From positions 1-34,518 of the forward strand of contig NZ_BMHQ01000015.1 in assembly GCF_014641195.1 (NCBI RefSeq): 34,518 bases of DNA, given 5' to 3'. The notes beneath the pieces are model-generated. The model did no database searches. It saw only the letters and a program-made list of their open reading frames with translations, and had not been told where the DNA came from. Both the position numbers and the translations under genes were made by a program. Each line of letters begins with the position of its first letter. Positions within the stretch are counted from its first letter, which is position 1. Positions 14,864 to 22,659 of the stretch are shown here, piece by piece. Source of the DNA: Marinithermofilum abyssi. Its GTDB lineage: Bacteria; Bacillota; Bacilli; Thermoactinomycetales; DSM-45169.

Positions 14864-16249
14864 ATGATCTGGAGGAAAAAATTCCTCGCTATGGTGCTAT
14901 TGGTCACTGTCGTGATGAGCTCTACCAGTGTTGTGGGTGCCACTTCCCAGCCAACCAAGAAAGCTGTATCGACAAAGCCGTCGAATCAAGTGAACATGTA
15001 CAGTCTCCCCACCAGTAAAAAAGCAGATGAAGTGTGGAAACAACTTCAACAAGGGAAGTCTCCGAAAGAGCTGGGTCTCATCTCAGCACAACAGCATGCG
15101 TCGAAGCAAAAAAGCTTAAAAGAGATGGAAAGGGAAGCTGCGCAGAGTAAGCAAATCTATCCCGTCAAGATGAATCCCTCAACACAAGCTCCAGGGGAGA
15201 AATGGAGTCCCCCCCCTTTTGATAAGGTTTTTGAAAACATTACGTTCGACGAGTGTATTGAACGTTCACAAGGAAAAGACGACTTTAAATGGATTAAAAA
15301 CCACTATGCTTCTTGTCAAACTGAATACTTTACCGTGGCGCCTTTGTTACCGCTCGAAGGTCCTCTTGTGTTTCGATTAACCATAATAGGCCATGGCTCG
15401 TACGGGGAACGAAAAGTGTCCTATGAGTATCAGATCGATGATATTAAACATGGGTATGAGGGCATTCCAGGAGACACCGGGTGGTGGGAGAACGCCGAGA
15501 TATCCGTCGATCTGCTATGTAATGGAACCTCAAACAACCCCGATTGCATCGGAGATCAAGGTCCAACTACCCGATCGGTTTCAGAATGGCGAGAGAATCC
15601 CCGGGCAGCGGAAGCCTTGACATCCAATGAGCCACCCCCCACCCTCGAAAATATCGAGCGAGTCAGTTACATGGACATTAGGCCCAAGGTTACGGTGAAT
15701 CCCCCTGGATTATTCCCAGAAAGGTCAGGGGAAGGTTTAACTCAGAAGGTACGCGCAGACTCCGCCGATTATATGTTACGCAAAAAAGCAGCGATCTTCG
15801 CCGAAGCTACTCCCGTTTTCTACTACCAAGAAAGCGACCCATACTTTGACATCATGGATCCGGCTTTTGAACACCATAAGCAGGCCATAACGGATCCCCA
15901 AAAAACCTTCCCACCTAAGGAAGGGAAAAAAATCCCGGGACAATCCGCTCCGCTCACTCGATTGTATCCTCAGTTAGATCCGGTTCAGGCTGGTCGCAAT
16001 AAATACACAAAGGATATTGCATGTGCGGATCTGCGTAAAACACTTCCGGAAGATCCCAGGCAAAAGGGCGAACAATGTGATGAGTTCCCGTTTGCCTCGA
16101 CCTATGAAGGGGCCGGAAAAGGCGATGGAAACTTCTCAGTCCGCTACATTCCTGGAGATGCTAACAACGCCCACGGACGTTGGCTCAATGCATGGTATTC
16201 TTATGATCGGATCCTGCATAAGGATCAGTTTTATATTGGCTTCAGATAA
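14864..16249 (+). CDS. Secreted protein with C-terminal NucA/NucB nuclease domain, 461 aa
   Basis: A secreted DNase candidate. A signal peptide covers residues 1-27 (WRKKFLAMVLLVTVVMSSTS then VVGA). Residues 28-110 are a Lys/Gln/Ser-rich linker. Residues about 118-330 form an unrecognised domain with Cys in FDECIERS, YASCQTE and LCNGTSNNPDCIGD. The last 90 residues match NucA/NucB: CDEFPFAST (about 405-413) and then an N-(A/S)-G-WL-AWY-Y-R-L--D-FY pattern to the end. Bacillus NucB is a compact, sporulation-specific secreted DNase and NucA serves DNA uptake; this protein is about three times as long. ATG at 14864 has AAGGAGG seven bases upstream. The gene stands alone with a terminator at 16279. 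The long N-terminal part may target a partner, polymer or rival cell. Confidence 0.8.
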   Translation: MIWRKKFLAMVLLVTVVMSSTSVVGATSQPTKKAVSTKPSNQVNMYSLPTSKKADEVWKQLQQGKSPKELGLISAQQHASKQKSLKEMEREAAQSKQIYPVKMNPSTQAPGEKWSPPPFDKVFENITFDECIERSQGKDDFKWIKNHYASCQTEYFTVAPLLPLEGPLVFRLTIIGHGSYGERKVSYEYQIDDIKHGYEGIPGDTGWWENAEISVDLLCNGTSNNPDCIGDQGPTTRSVSEWRENPRAAEALTSNEPPPTLENIERVSYMDIRPKVTVNPPGLFPERSGEGLTQKVRADSADYMLRKKAAIFAEATPVFYYQESDPYFDIMDPAFEHHKQAITDPQKTFPPKEGKKIPGQSAPLTRLYPQLDPVQAGRNKYTKDIACADLRKTLPEDPRQKGEQCDEFPFASTYEGAGKGDGNFSVRYIPGDANNAHGRWLNAWYSYDRILHKDQFYIGFR

Positions 16250-16278
16250 ACACAACTGAATAATAAGTGGGATCAACA

Positions 16279-16311
16279 AAAGAGCACAGCTAAGCTGTCC
16301 TCTTTTGTTAA
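16279..16311 (+). terminator. Terminator of the nuclease gene
   Basis: AAAAGAG-CACAGCTAAGCTGT-CCTCTTTTGTT: an outer CAAAAGAG/CTCTTTTG stem and an inner ACAGCTAAGCTGT palindrome, followed by T residues. Confidence 0.7.
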
Positions 16312-16346
16312 CTTTCGTGTTTGGACTCGGGCATATGGCAGTGGGT

Positions 16347-16376
16347 TTGTTGTTACCCGCTTGATTCGGGTATAAT
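16347..16376 (+). promoter_or_regulatory. Promoter with palindromic operator for the AbrB-PIN pair
   Basis: TTGTTG (16347-16352), 18 bp, TATAAT (16371-16376). Between the two boxes ACCCG (16355-16359) and CGGGT (16367-16371) form an inverted repeat with 7 bp spacing that touches the -10. A repressor here would block the promoter; the AbrB-type antitoxin is the obvious candidate. Confidence 0.55.
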
Positions 16377-16424
16377 AATTAATGTAAGAAGGTAAGGAAA
16401 TAAAGGATAACAAGGAGGATAAAC

Positions 16425-16709
16425 ATGAAGACCGTCAAAATCACATCAAAAGGGCAGATGACCTTGCCGAAGGAGTTTCGGGATGCACTGGGAGTAAGTG
16501 AAGGGGATCAGTTGATTCTGGTTCGAAAAGGAAAACAAGTGATCTTGCAGAGTGCCAAGGAGTTTCAGAAGCGGGTGGAGGAGCTGGAGCGTCAATTTGA
16601 AAAGGAAGCACTGGAGGCGGGACTTACCAAAGAGGATTATGAATCAATCCAAAACGACCGTTCCGACTACACGGATGAATACATGAAGCGGCTAAAGGAG
16701 GGGGAGTAA
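16425..16709 (+). CDS. AbrB/SpoVT-type antitoxin, 94 aa
   Basis: A swapped-hairpin DNA-binding protein: MKTVKITSKGQMTLPKEFRD then ALGVSEGDQLILVRKGKQVI is the full SpoVT-AbrB domain (residues 3-45). The C-terminal half is a charged helix (FQKRVEELERQFEKEALEAG, LTKEDYESIQ) of the kind that covers a PIN toxin. AAGGAGG stands eight bases before the ATG. It is followed at once by the PIN gene, and an inverted repeat lies in its promoter, so this is a VapBC-like module with autoregulation. Confidence 0.8.
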   Translation: MKTVKITSKGQMTLPKEFRDALGVSEGDQLILVRKGKQVILQSAKEFQKRVEELERQFEKEALEAGLTKEDYESIQNDRSDYTDEYMKRLKEGE

Positions 16710-16710
16710 C

Positions 16711-17139
16711 ATCCGTATCCTAATTGACTCCAACGTCTATCTCTCCGCCGTGGTATTTTCACCCAGGATCAAGGAGATGATTCACTATATCCTGGACAAG
16801 CCCGAGATGACCGTGGTTATCACGGACTATGTACTTGGAGAAGTAAAACGGAACATGGTGACAAAGTGGCCTCACAAAATGGAGGAATGGCAAGATTTAC
16901 GGATGTTGCTCTTCGATTCCGAGCATGAATACGTTGACATCGAGGATCTACGACAGATGGATTTATCAAAAGCGCCAGTCATACGAGATTCCAAAGATCA
17001 ACCAGTCGTTTACTTCGGAATGTTGACCAAACCGGATATCTTGCTCACTGGAGACAAGGACTTTCAGGATGATCACATCAAAGAAGCGTTGCCAATTATG
17101 AAACCGGCCGAATTCCGAATCAAATACATGGGAGAATGA
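16711..17139 (+). CDS. PIN-domain toxin (VapC-like), start codon unclear
   Basis: The frame reads IRILIDSNVYLSAVVFSPRI with the first catalytic Asp (LIDSN), then VVITDYVLGEVKRNM with the Glu, and ILLTGDKDFQDD with the C-terminal acidic pair. This is a complete PIN fold of about 142 aa, a Mg-dependent RNase. The expected start, nine bases after AAGGAGG, is ATC (16711-16713) instead of ATG. The first usable codon is GTG at 16750, but starting there would remove the first catalytic Asp and give an inactive protein. So either ATC is used, or the toxin has lost its start. The stop of the antitoxin gene is 1 bp before 16711, which fits translational coupling. Confidence 0.7.
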   Translation: MRILIDSNVYLSAVVFSPRIKEMIHYILDKPEMTVVITDYVLGEVKRNMVTKWPHKMEEWQDLRMLLFDSEHEYVDIEDLRQMDLSKAPVIRDSKDQPVVYFGMLTKPDILLTGDKDFQDDHIKEALPIMKPAEFRIKYMGE

Positions 17140-17332
17140 TTGATCCGACCCCGGACGGCACTCCAGGGTTTTTTCGTGGTTTCCCAAGGCAACGCTTTGT
17201 CTCCATTGTACCACTGCTTGACTTTTTATATACCGCCTCTTCGTTCGTTGCTCTCGGCATCCTTATCTTATCTTTAACCAAAATAAACTCAGTTTTCGGC
17301 AGTGGTTGTCATGCACTAAAAAAAAGCCGCTC

Positions 17333-17349
17333 CCCTTAGTAATAAGGGT
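17333..17349. terminator. Short hairpin at the left flank of the IS3 element
   Basis: CCCTTA-GTAA-TAAGGG preceded by AAAAAAAAGCCGCTC; it ends within 6 bp of the IS3 left end. The stretch 17140-17354 holds no gene. Confidence 0.4.
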
Positions 17350-17376
17350 CGTAATGAACCCCATAAGTCCAGACAA

Positions 17377-18249
17377 TTAAGCGACATTTGAAGTAAGAGA
17401 TTGACGGAATTCTTTGGGAGACAGATAACCTAGCGCAGAATGAGGTCGGTCTATGTTGTAAAAATCAATGTAGGCTACAATATCCTGTTTGGCTTCAGTA
17501 AAGAAAAGATACTCGCGAGTCCAAACGGTCTCTTCCTTTAGCGTTCGAAACCAACGCTCGATGTAGGCGTCAGCATCGGGATTATTAAAACCGGTCCGTT
17601 CATGCCGGATGCCAGCATCCTTCATCGCCTTCACAAAACGGCGACTGGTCATTTGGCAGCCGTTGTCGCTGCGGATGGTCAACTCGTTGCCTCTAACGCC
17701 TTGCGGAAAGCGACTATGTAATGCCATGTTCACTGCGGTTAACAGCTCATCCGTACGACAGAAACGGGAGAAACAGTAACCCATCACTTCCCGGTCAAAG
17801 GCATCGATGACAGCAAACAAATACCCCCACCCATCCCTGCCACACCATACTTTCGTCATGTCAGTTTGAAAATGCTGGTTGGATCGTTCAACCGGAATGC
17901 GTTCCTTCTGTTTTTTGCGCTTCGCTTCATAGAATCGTACCTGCACAAGCAGGTTCATTTCCTTCATCAGCCGGTAAACCCGCTTATGGTTCACACACAA
18001 CCGGTGTTTTCTCTTGAGCATCGTCCGAATCCGGCGGTATCCGTAGGTGGGAAACTCTCCGCACAGACGACGAATCTTTTCCCGCAGAGACGTTTCATCG
18101 GTGCGGACCCTTGATTTGACCGGTGTCTCTTTTAGCAAGGCATAACCATAGGTACGGTTAATGCGAAGGACAGAGGTGATCTGAGGGACCGAATACCCTT
18201 CGTGAACCAGATGTCTCACCAGTTCTCTCAGACTTACCTTCGGCCCCAA
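17377..18249 (-). CDS. IS3 transposase OrfB (DDE integrase core)
   Basis: The catalytic part of the IS3 transposase, which joins the element ends to target DNA. An N-terminal HTH_21-type segment (ETSLREKIRRLCGEFPTYGY then RRIRTML) precedes the integrase core. The triad is intact: Asp130 in FQTDMTKVW, Asp195 in IRSDNGCQ and Glu231 in YIERWFRTLKEE, with 35 residues between the last two, the classical DD(35)E spacing. The C-terminal FYNIDRPHSALGYLSPKEF is typical. The frame opens at TTG 18249 but the natural product is OrfAB, made by a -1 shift from orfA. Confidence 0.9.
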   Translation of the reverse strand: MGPKVSLRELVRHLVHEGYSVPQITSVLRINRTYGYALLKETPVKSRVRTDETSLREKIRRLCGEFPTYGYRRIRTMLKRKHRLCVNHKRVYRLMKEMNLLVQVRFYEAKRKKQKERIPVERSNQHFQTDMTKVWCGRDGWGYLFAVIDAFDREVMGYCFSRFCRTDELLTAVNMALHSRFPQGVRGNELTIRSDNGCQMTSRRFVKAMKDAGIRHERTGFNNPDADAYIERWFRTLKEETVWTREYLFFTEAKQDIVAYIDFYNIDRPHSALGYLSPKEFRQSLTSNVA

Positions 18250-18521
18250 TTCGTCTTTTTTCTCAGAATCTCAATTTGCATCTCCTTCTCACCCAGAAGT
18301 GACTTAGCTTCTTGCAACTCTTTTTCCAGCTGTTTTTCCCTATTGGAAGGATGAGTTTCCAGTGCAGACAATCCCCCTTGAATAAAGGAATCCCGCCAAC
18401 GGTAGTATTGGGTTTGAGCAATGCCATACTGACGGCAGACTTCAGAGATATTCGCCCCCGGTGCCATGCCCTCCACCACAATTTCCATCTTTTCTTTTGC
18501 CGTCCATCTTCTCCTCGCCAT
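18234..18521 (-). CDS. IS3 transposase OrfA (HTH and leucine zipper)
   Basis: The DNA-binding subunit: RRRWTAKEKMEIVVEGMAPG then ANISEVCRQYGIAQTQYYRW is the HTH_Tnp_1 domain, and EKQLEKELQEAKSLLGEKEM then QIEILRKK forms the coiled coil used for multimerisation. It overlaps orfB by 16 bp. AAAGAAAGGGG upstream serves as ribosome site. Intact at 95 aa, the normal length. Confidence 0.9.
   Translation of the reverse strand: MARRRWTAKEKMEIVVEGMAPGANISEVCRQYGIAQTQYYRWRDSFIQGGLSALETHPSNREKQLEKELQEAKSLLGEKEMQIEILRKKTNWGRR
18255..18261 (-). promoter_or_regulatory. Programmed -1 frameshift site AAAAAAG
   Basis: On the minus strand AAAAAAG falls in the A AAA AAG phase in orfA (CTG AGA AAA AAG ACG). 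This heptamer directs -1 ribosomal slippage in many IS3 elements and would fuse OrfA to OrfB. Confidence 0.75.
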
Positions 18522-18592
18522 AAAAAATGACCCCTTTCTTTCCCCTTATTCTAACTTATCTTTTGTCTGGGGTCTCATGGGGTCAGTATAGC

Positions 18593-18895
18593 CCTTCCTT
18601 CCGACAGCCGGACATACGAAAGTAGGAAAAATAAATTTGATCCATTGGTTGATTGTTTAAATGGCTAGTGTTTTGTACGATAACAACAGATTAAGGCCAA
18701 AAGATGTTCTGTCCTTACTTAATACCTCCTTGTATGACTCCCTGCTTCCCAGCCCGTGTACATGGCACGGGCTGTTTTTAGTTATTTAGCGCACTGGAAA
18801 ACGCCTCAATAAAAAAAGCATACCTACCAAAAACTTTGTATAAGAATGATAGCAACCGGTCTTTCAAACCTGCTAAAACAGGTCTTTTTTTCTGA
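18593..18895 (-). repeat. Family A repeat, copy cut by the IS3 element
   Basis: Inverted relative to copy 1137-1437. All blocks from CCGGACATACGAAAGTAGG to the AAACCTGCTAAAACAGG hairpin are present. The outer ACATTACAGGTG block is missing because the IS3 end lies next to it. Confidence 0.75.
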
Positions 18896-19124
18896 TGAAA
18901 TCGATGTTAGGTATTACCAGTTAATCTGGGGCATAATAGGTTCCATAAAAAGTAAAAAACCCTAAGGAGGTATGATCCCCTAGGAGAACGTTTTTGGTAA
19001 TGGATAGAGAGGCTGTGGTGGTAAGGCCCTTGCCTCTTTGCCCATTTATTGACCTAATTCCAATTGTTAAATTGGAATTTATGAATTATGATTAATACTA
19101 ATAATCTTTTGGGAGGTTTGATCC
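18896..19124. other. Leader of the OsmC gene with CCCTAGGG element
   Basis: A CCCTAGGG-family element (CCATAAAAAGTAAAAAACCC then TAAGGAGGTATGATCCCCTA) lies at about 18941-18983. The rest is the OsmC promoter region. Confidence 0.5.
19049..19079 (+). promoter_or_regulatory. Promoter with perfect 10 bp palindrome upstream of OsmC
   Basis: TTGACC at 19049-19054, 18 bp, TGGAAT at 19073-19078. AATTCCAATT (19056-19065) and AATTGGAATT (19070-19079) form a perfect inverted repeat with a 4 bp centre lying across the spacer and -10. AT-rich dyads of this shape are typical of MarR/OhrR-type repressors, which control OsmC/Ohr genes in Bacillus. No such regulator is in the window. Confidence 0.5.
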
Positions 19125-19568
19125 ATGCCAAATTTGACTTTTTCTTCTGATGTAAAATGGTCCGGCGAGGGAGTACGCTCAGTGGCCGAAATCAACGGTA
19201 AACAGGTGATCATTGACGAGCCCCCGGACTTAGGCGGCACGGATCAGGGACCCAATCCGTTAGAACTGATCCTGGCCGGCTTGGGCGGATGCATGAATGT
19301 GCTGGTCTCCCTGTTTGCCAAACAACATGGGGTGGAACTGAAAGGAAGCCAAGTACGCGTGGAGGGGGATGTGGATCCCGACGGATTCTTGGAAAAAGCC
19401 GATGTCCGCCCCGGGTTCCAGGAAATCCGCTACCATATTCATATCGACTCCCCCTCTGCCCCGGAAAAGATACAAGCCCTGATTGAGCACGTGGAGCGGG
19501 TCTGCCCAGTGAAGGACACCTTAAAGGGCGTGCCCACCGTGGCGGTGACGGGACAGAAGACGTCATAA
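19125..19568 (+). CDS. OsmC-family protein, 147 aa
   Basis: A small cytosolic dimeric protein of the OsmC/Ohr superfamily, which reduces organic or sulfur peroxides with a cysteine pair. The pattern EPPDLGGTDQGPNPLELILA then GLGGCMNVL with Cys56, and ERVCPVKDTL with Cys127, places it in the YhfA-like branch rather than Ohr itself. GGGAGGTTTGATCC precedes the ATG. It stands alone with its own operator-like dyad. The second OsmC at 30164-30607 has the same length and the same two cysteine positions, so the two are paralogues with distinct contexts. Confidence 0.85.
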   Translation: MPNLTFSSDVKWSGEGVRSVAEINGKQVIIDEPPDLGGTDQGPNPLELILAGLGGCMNVLVSLFAKQHGVELKGSQVRVEGDVDPDGFLEKADVRPGFQEIRYHIHIDSPSAPEKIQALIEHVERVCPVKDTLKGVPTVAVTGQKTS

Positions 19569-19589
19569 TTCCAACGGACAAATCATCCT

Positions 19590-20332
19590 TAAACCCACAG
19601 GAACAAGTCATTTAAAAATCCCCGGCATATACATTCAACGTACCAACCCTCAAGACTCTGAACATAAAAAATGTCCGAAAAAACCTGCCAGGTAGGCAGG
19701 TTTTTTCATGAGTGAGCATGCATACTGGAAAGATTATGAAAGGAACAGTGGCTATAGAGGCAATACAAACATTACAGGTGTACCGTCCCTTCTTCTGACC
19801 ACTGTACTTATGAAAGTAGGAAAAAGAAATTTGATCCATTGGTTGATTGTTTAAATGGCTAGCGTTTTGTACGATAACAACAGATTTACCCCTCCTTGTA
19901 TGCTTATCCCATATTCCAGCTCGTCACGGGCTGTTTACGTTATAAATAAATAGAGAGCGGGAAAACACTCAACAAAAAGATACCCACCAAAAACTTATAT
20001 AAGAATGATAGCACCGGTCTTTCTTACAGTAACAAAGCCTGCTAAAGCAGGTTTTTTTCTAAGGGAAGGGGGGGCAGGGGCAATAGCGTTTTGGCTTGTC
20101 GATCGGTGCAAGGGAAGCTTCGCCGGCTTCTCCGCCCTTGCATCTGCCCGAATAGCTTTTTAATGCTCACGTCACGAGGTGCTTATCCATACAATATTGT
20201 TAGACCTGGTGAAGCCTCAAATAGCCTCCAAAGGAACATCGGAAGGGTTGGATGTGCCCCCAGCACGAATCTATCCCCTTCCGGTGTTTTTTGTTGTCTT
20301 TGACGTTCAAACAGCCGATTTTATGACGCGAA
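19590..20332. repeat. ~700 bp non-coding duplication, copy 1 (includes a family A core)
   Basis: Aligned in the same orientation with 25850-26537. Shared blocks in order: AACCCACAGGAACAAGTCAT, CCCCGGCATATACATTCAAC, a CCTGCC..GGCAGG hairpin with T run, ATTATGAAAGGAACAGTGGC, the inverted family A core (19800-20062), GGGCAGGGGCAA, GAATAGCTTTTTAATGCT, CACGTCACGAGGT-like, and CCTTCCGGTGTTTTTTGTTG. Copy 1 carries about 60 bp (GGCAATACAAACATTACAGG then TGTACCGTCC) that copy 2 lacks. No gene is recognised in this stretch; a tiny minus-strand frame MFRVLRVGTLNVYAGDF is kept in both copies. Confidence 0.75.
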
Positions 20333-20355
20333 AGCGTCTTGCCTATGAGAAGATC

Positions 20356-20392
20356 ACCCAGGGCCGTCCCTAGGGGGACGGTTTTCCCTGTC
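20356..20392. terminator. Terminator hairpin after the coat-like gene
   Basis: CCGTCCC-TAGG-GGGACGG followed by TTTTCCC. It overlaps the 3' end of the minus-strand gene at 20370-20633. Confidence 0.5.
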
Positions 20393-20633
20393 CATTTGCT
20401 ATGTTCACATCAGGCGCTTCATAAGTTCTCATCGAAGAGCTATCGTAACAGCTCGAGCTCTCGTAATAGGGGTGATGGTGACCATAATGACAATGCTTCA
20501 GCATCCTCCTCAGCATTTTGGTCACTTTCCTACTGCGACAATAAGCTTTGTGTAACTTATGCATATCCACCATACAATATCTATGCATCGGATAGTGCAT
20601 GTGGTAATAAGGCATTGCAGGTCCGTATTCCAT
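20370..20633 (-). CDS. His/Tyr/Met-rich coat-like protein, 87 aa
   Basis: ATG at 20633 has GAGGGAG about 13 bases upstream, a little far. The peptide is MEYGPAMPYYHMHYPMHRYC then MVDMHKLHKAYCRSRKVTKM, later KHCHYGHHHPYYESSSCYDS. Very high His, Tyr and Met suggest a structural or metal-binding spore coat protein (CotD-like in composition), but no family motif is certain. The next feature upstream is the 3' end of the group II intron. Confidence 0.55.
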   Translation of the reverse strand: MEYGPAMPYYHMHYPMHRYCMVDMHKLHKAYCRSRKVTKMLRRMLKHCHYGHHHPYYESSSCYDSSSMRTYEAPDVNIANGQGKPSP

Positions 20634-20746
20634 CTAGAGATTCACTCCCTCTCTGGGTTTTAATCACGGTATTGTATGCCCGTATATCCGATCAGAAACG
20701 GCTGTTACCCAGGGGCTTTCTTATTGTCAAGACATTTTCGCTACAT

Positions 20747-22654
20747 ATCGAGTAGGAGGGGGCGGCTAACCCCCGTCCTCTCACACCACCGTACGTACCG
20801 TTCGGTATACGGCGGTTCATCTTGTTTGACGCAAAACCACATACTGTTGTTCCAAGCTAACCAGACCCTGGTTTGCCCAGAAAGTCCGGTTCAGGACGTT
20901 GTTAAGTAACATCGCGGCCCGCCACGGGCCTTTTCTTGTGTTGGCGACCATTCGGGCCACATGTTCGGATAGCCCAAAGGCACGCAGTTTTCGCAGGCGT
21001 GTTCGTACCCGCTTCCACTGTGTCCACACACAGGCCCGCAGCCGGTGGCGAATCCATCCGTCCAACTCCTGCAGGATCTTGCGGGCATCCGCCAGGGCAA
21101 AATAGCCCAACCATCCTTTCAGATGCCGATTCAGTTGCTGAATTCGCTTGTTCATCGGTTGGCTCCGGTTTCGCCGGGTCAGCTCCCGGATGTGGCCCTT
21201 CAGGCGTTGGACCGTCTCCGGTGCCAGCCGGATGCCTACCTTCTTGCCAACGTAGAAACTGAATCCCAGGAGGGATCGCCGCCAAGGGCGGTCCACCCCG
21301 CTTTTCTCCTGGTTGACCTGTAGTTTCAGCTGCTGTTCCAGAAAGCGAGTAACACTTACCTTTACCCGTTCTCCTGCCCGAAAGCTGCGGACGAAGATCC
21401 GGAAGTCGTCAGCATAGCGCACAAAGCGTAGGCCGCGCCGTTCCAGTTCTTTGTCCAGCTCATCCAAGAGGATGTTGGCCAACAGCGGGCTCAGTGGTCC
21501 GCCTTGCGGTGTACCTTCCACCCGGCGGGTGGATACACCTTCATGCAGGATGCCTGCTTTTAAGTAGGCACGGATCAGTTTTAAGAGCCGCTTGTCTGTT
21601 ACTTTCCGGGCGATGCGGGCCATGAGCATGTCATGGTTGACCCGGTCGAAGAATTGCTTCAGGTCCAGGTCAACCACGACGCGGTAGCCCGCCTCGATGT
21701 AGCCCTTCGCCCGTTGAATCGCGTCCTGCGCCCGCCGTCCCGGTCGGAATCCAAAGCTGGATTCGGAGAAATCCGGGTCGAACAAGGGCGTGAGCACTTG
21801 GAGAATGGCCTGCTGGATGAGCCGGTCGGTGGTGGTGGGAATCCCCAACCGTCGCACGCCGCCGCCTGGCTTTGGGATGTCTTGCCCGCGAACAGGTGCG
21901 GGCTGGTAGGTTCCCTGACGAAGATCCTCTCGGATCTCAGCCCAGTGGGTTTGCAGGTGGGACTTGAGGGTTTTCACGTCCACGCCGTCCACACCGGGCG
22001 CGCCTCCGTTGGCACCACGCGCCGGTATGCCTGCACCAGGTTGTCCCGGTTCAGGATTTTCTCCAGCAGGTTGTCGGTGTTGCTTTGCGCGGAGGAGTGT
22101 CCGGTTCGCGCCGCAGGCCAACTCGGCGCTTCCTTCGTCCCCCGCGTATTCACCGCTTCCTCCGAAGGAAAGCCCCCGTTTGGGGTTTTCTGCTGTCTCC
22201 GTTTGCCCGTCGAGCTCATCCGGTCTCCCTCCTTGAAAAAAAAGTGCGTACACATTTTTTTCCGAGATGTTCAGCCCTTCCCCAAGCGGTGCACCGCTTG
22301 AGTACTATGGCCTCTGCTGACTTCTGGCGGTTCAGCGCACTTTCTCAAGCGCAGTTACCAAGTCACTTGGCGTACCCGCCAGACCTCCCCGGGTAAGGAC
22401 ACGCTCTTTCCCTCCATCCACCCGCCTCATTTACGTTCCCTGCCCTTCGGCAGCATGGACTTTGTCTTGGTTTGCAGACTCATCCAAGCAGGGACCGCCT
22501 CCTATGAGGTTCCTGTCCGTCGGGCCGGAGGTTTGCCGCCGGCTTCCTTCAGATCCCACGTCGCCGTGGGGCACCCTTGCCTTAAGCTAACGGCTACTGC
22601 TGCCTTCACCGTTCGGGACTTTCACCCTAGAGAGCGTGCCCATGCCGGGCGCAC
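20747..22654 (-). mobile_element. Class C group II intron
   Basis: The 5' end on the minus strand is GTGCGCCCGGCATGGGCAC at 22654 and the 3' end is CTCCTACTCGAT near 20747, giving about 1.9 kb. Domain V is readable after the ORF (AACCGCCGTATACCGAACGG then TACGTACGGTGG), followed by a domain VI-like hairpin (GGGGG..TTAGCCGCCCCC). The intron begins directly after a terminator hairpin and its T run (22660-22690), the usual target of class C introns. The upstream part also holds the expected GAAAGTCCCGAACGGTGAAG block. The 3' boundary is uncertain by a few bases. Confidence 0.9.
20817..22219 (-). pseudogene. ltrA: Group II intron reverse transcriptase/maturase, single frameshift
   Basis: Helps the intron RNA fold and copies it into DNA at the target. 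ATG at 22219 follows GGAGGGAG and gives MSSTGKRRQQKTPNGGFPSE through LLEKILNRDNLVQAYRRV. The frame then changes near 22013 to ANGGAPGVDGVDVKTLKSHL. Adding one G restores RRVVANGGAPGVDGV. The rest is complete: IPKPGGGVRRLGIPT, FFDRVNHDML, EGTPQGGPLSPLLANILLDE, the catalytic FVRYADDFRIF, and the maturase X domain with NTRKGPWRAAM and ANQGLVSL. No endonuclease domain follows, as is normal for class C. As read, the protein cannot be made in full. Confidence 0.85.
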
Positions 22655-22659
22655 AAAAC

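Larger units (their letters stand above)
17355..18585 (-). mobile_element. IS3-family insertion sequence with both transposase frames
   Basis: About 1.23 kb. The ends are imperfect inverted repeats: left TGAACCCCATAAGTCCAGAC, right (minus strand) TGACCCCATGAGACCCCAGA then CAAAAG. They enclose orfA and orfB on the minus strand with a slippery heptamer where they overlap. No clear target duplication is seen; GTA occurs on both sides if the left end is moved by one base. The right end cuts into family A repeat copy 18593-18895, which lacks the outer block found in other copies, so the insertion came after that repeat. Confidence 0.85.

Noticed and set aside
17333-18600. Target-site duplication of the IS3 element
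   Set aside because: Only GTA can be matched and only after shifting one end by a base; not enough to claim.
19210-19611. Minus-strand 133 aa open frame over the OsmC gene
   Set aside because: Antisense shadow of a well-supported coding region, rich in Pro/Arg/Ser as such shadows are.
21633-22301. Plus-strand open frame of 222 aa opposite the intron protein
   Set aside because: A shadow of the GC-rich reverse transcriptase gene on the other strand; no ribosome site and no protein-like pattern.
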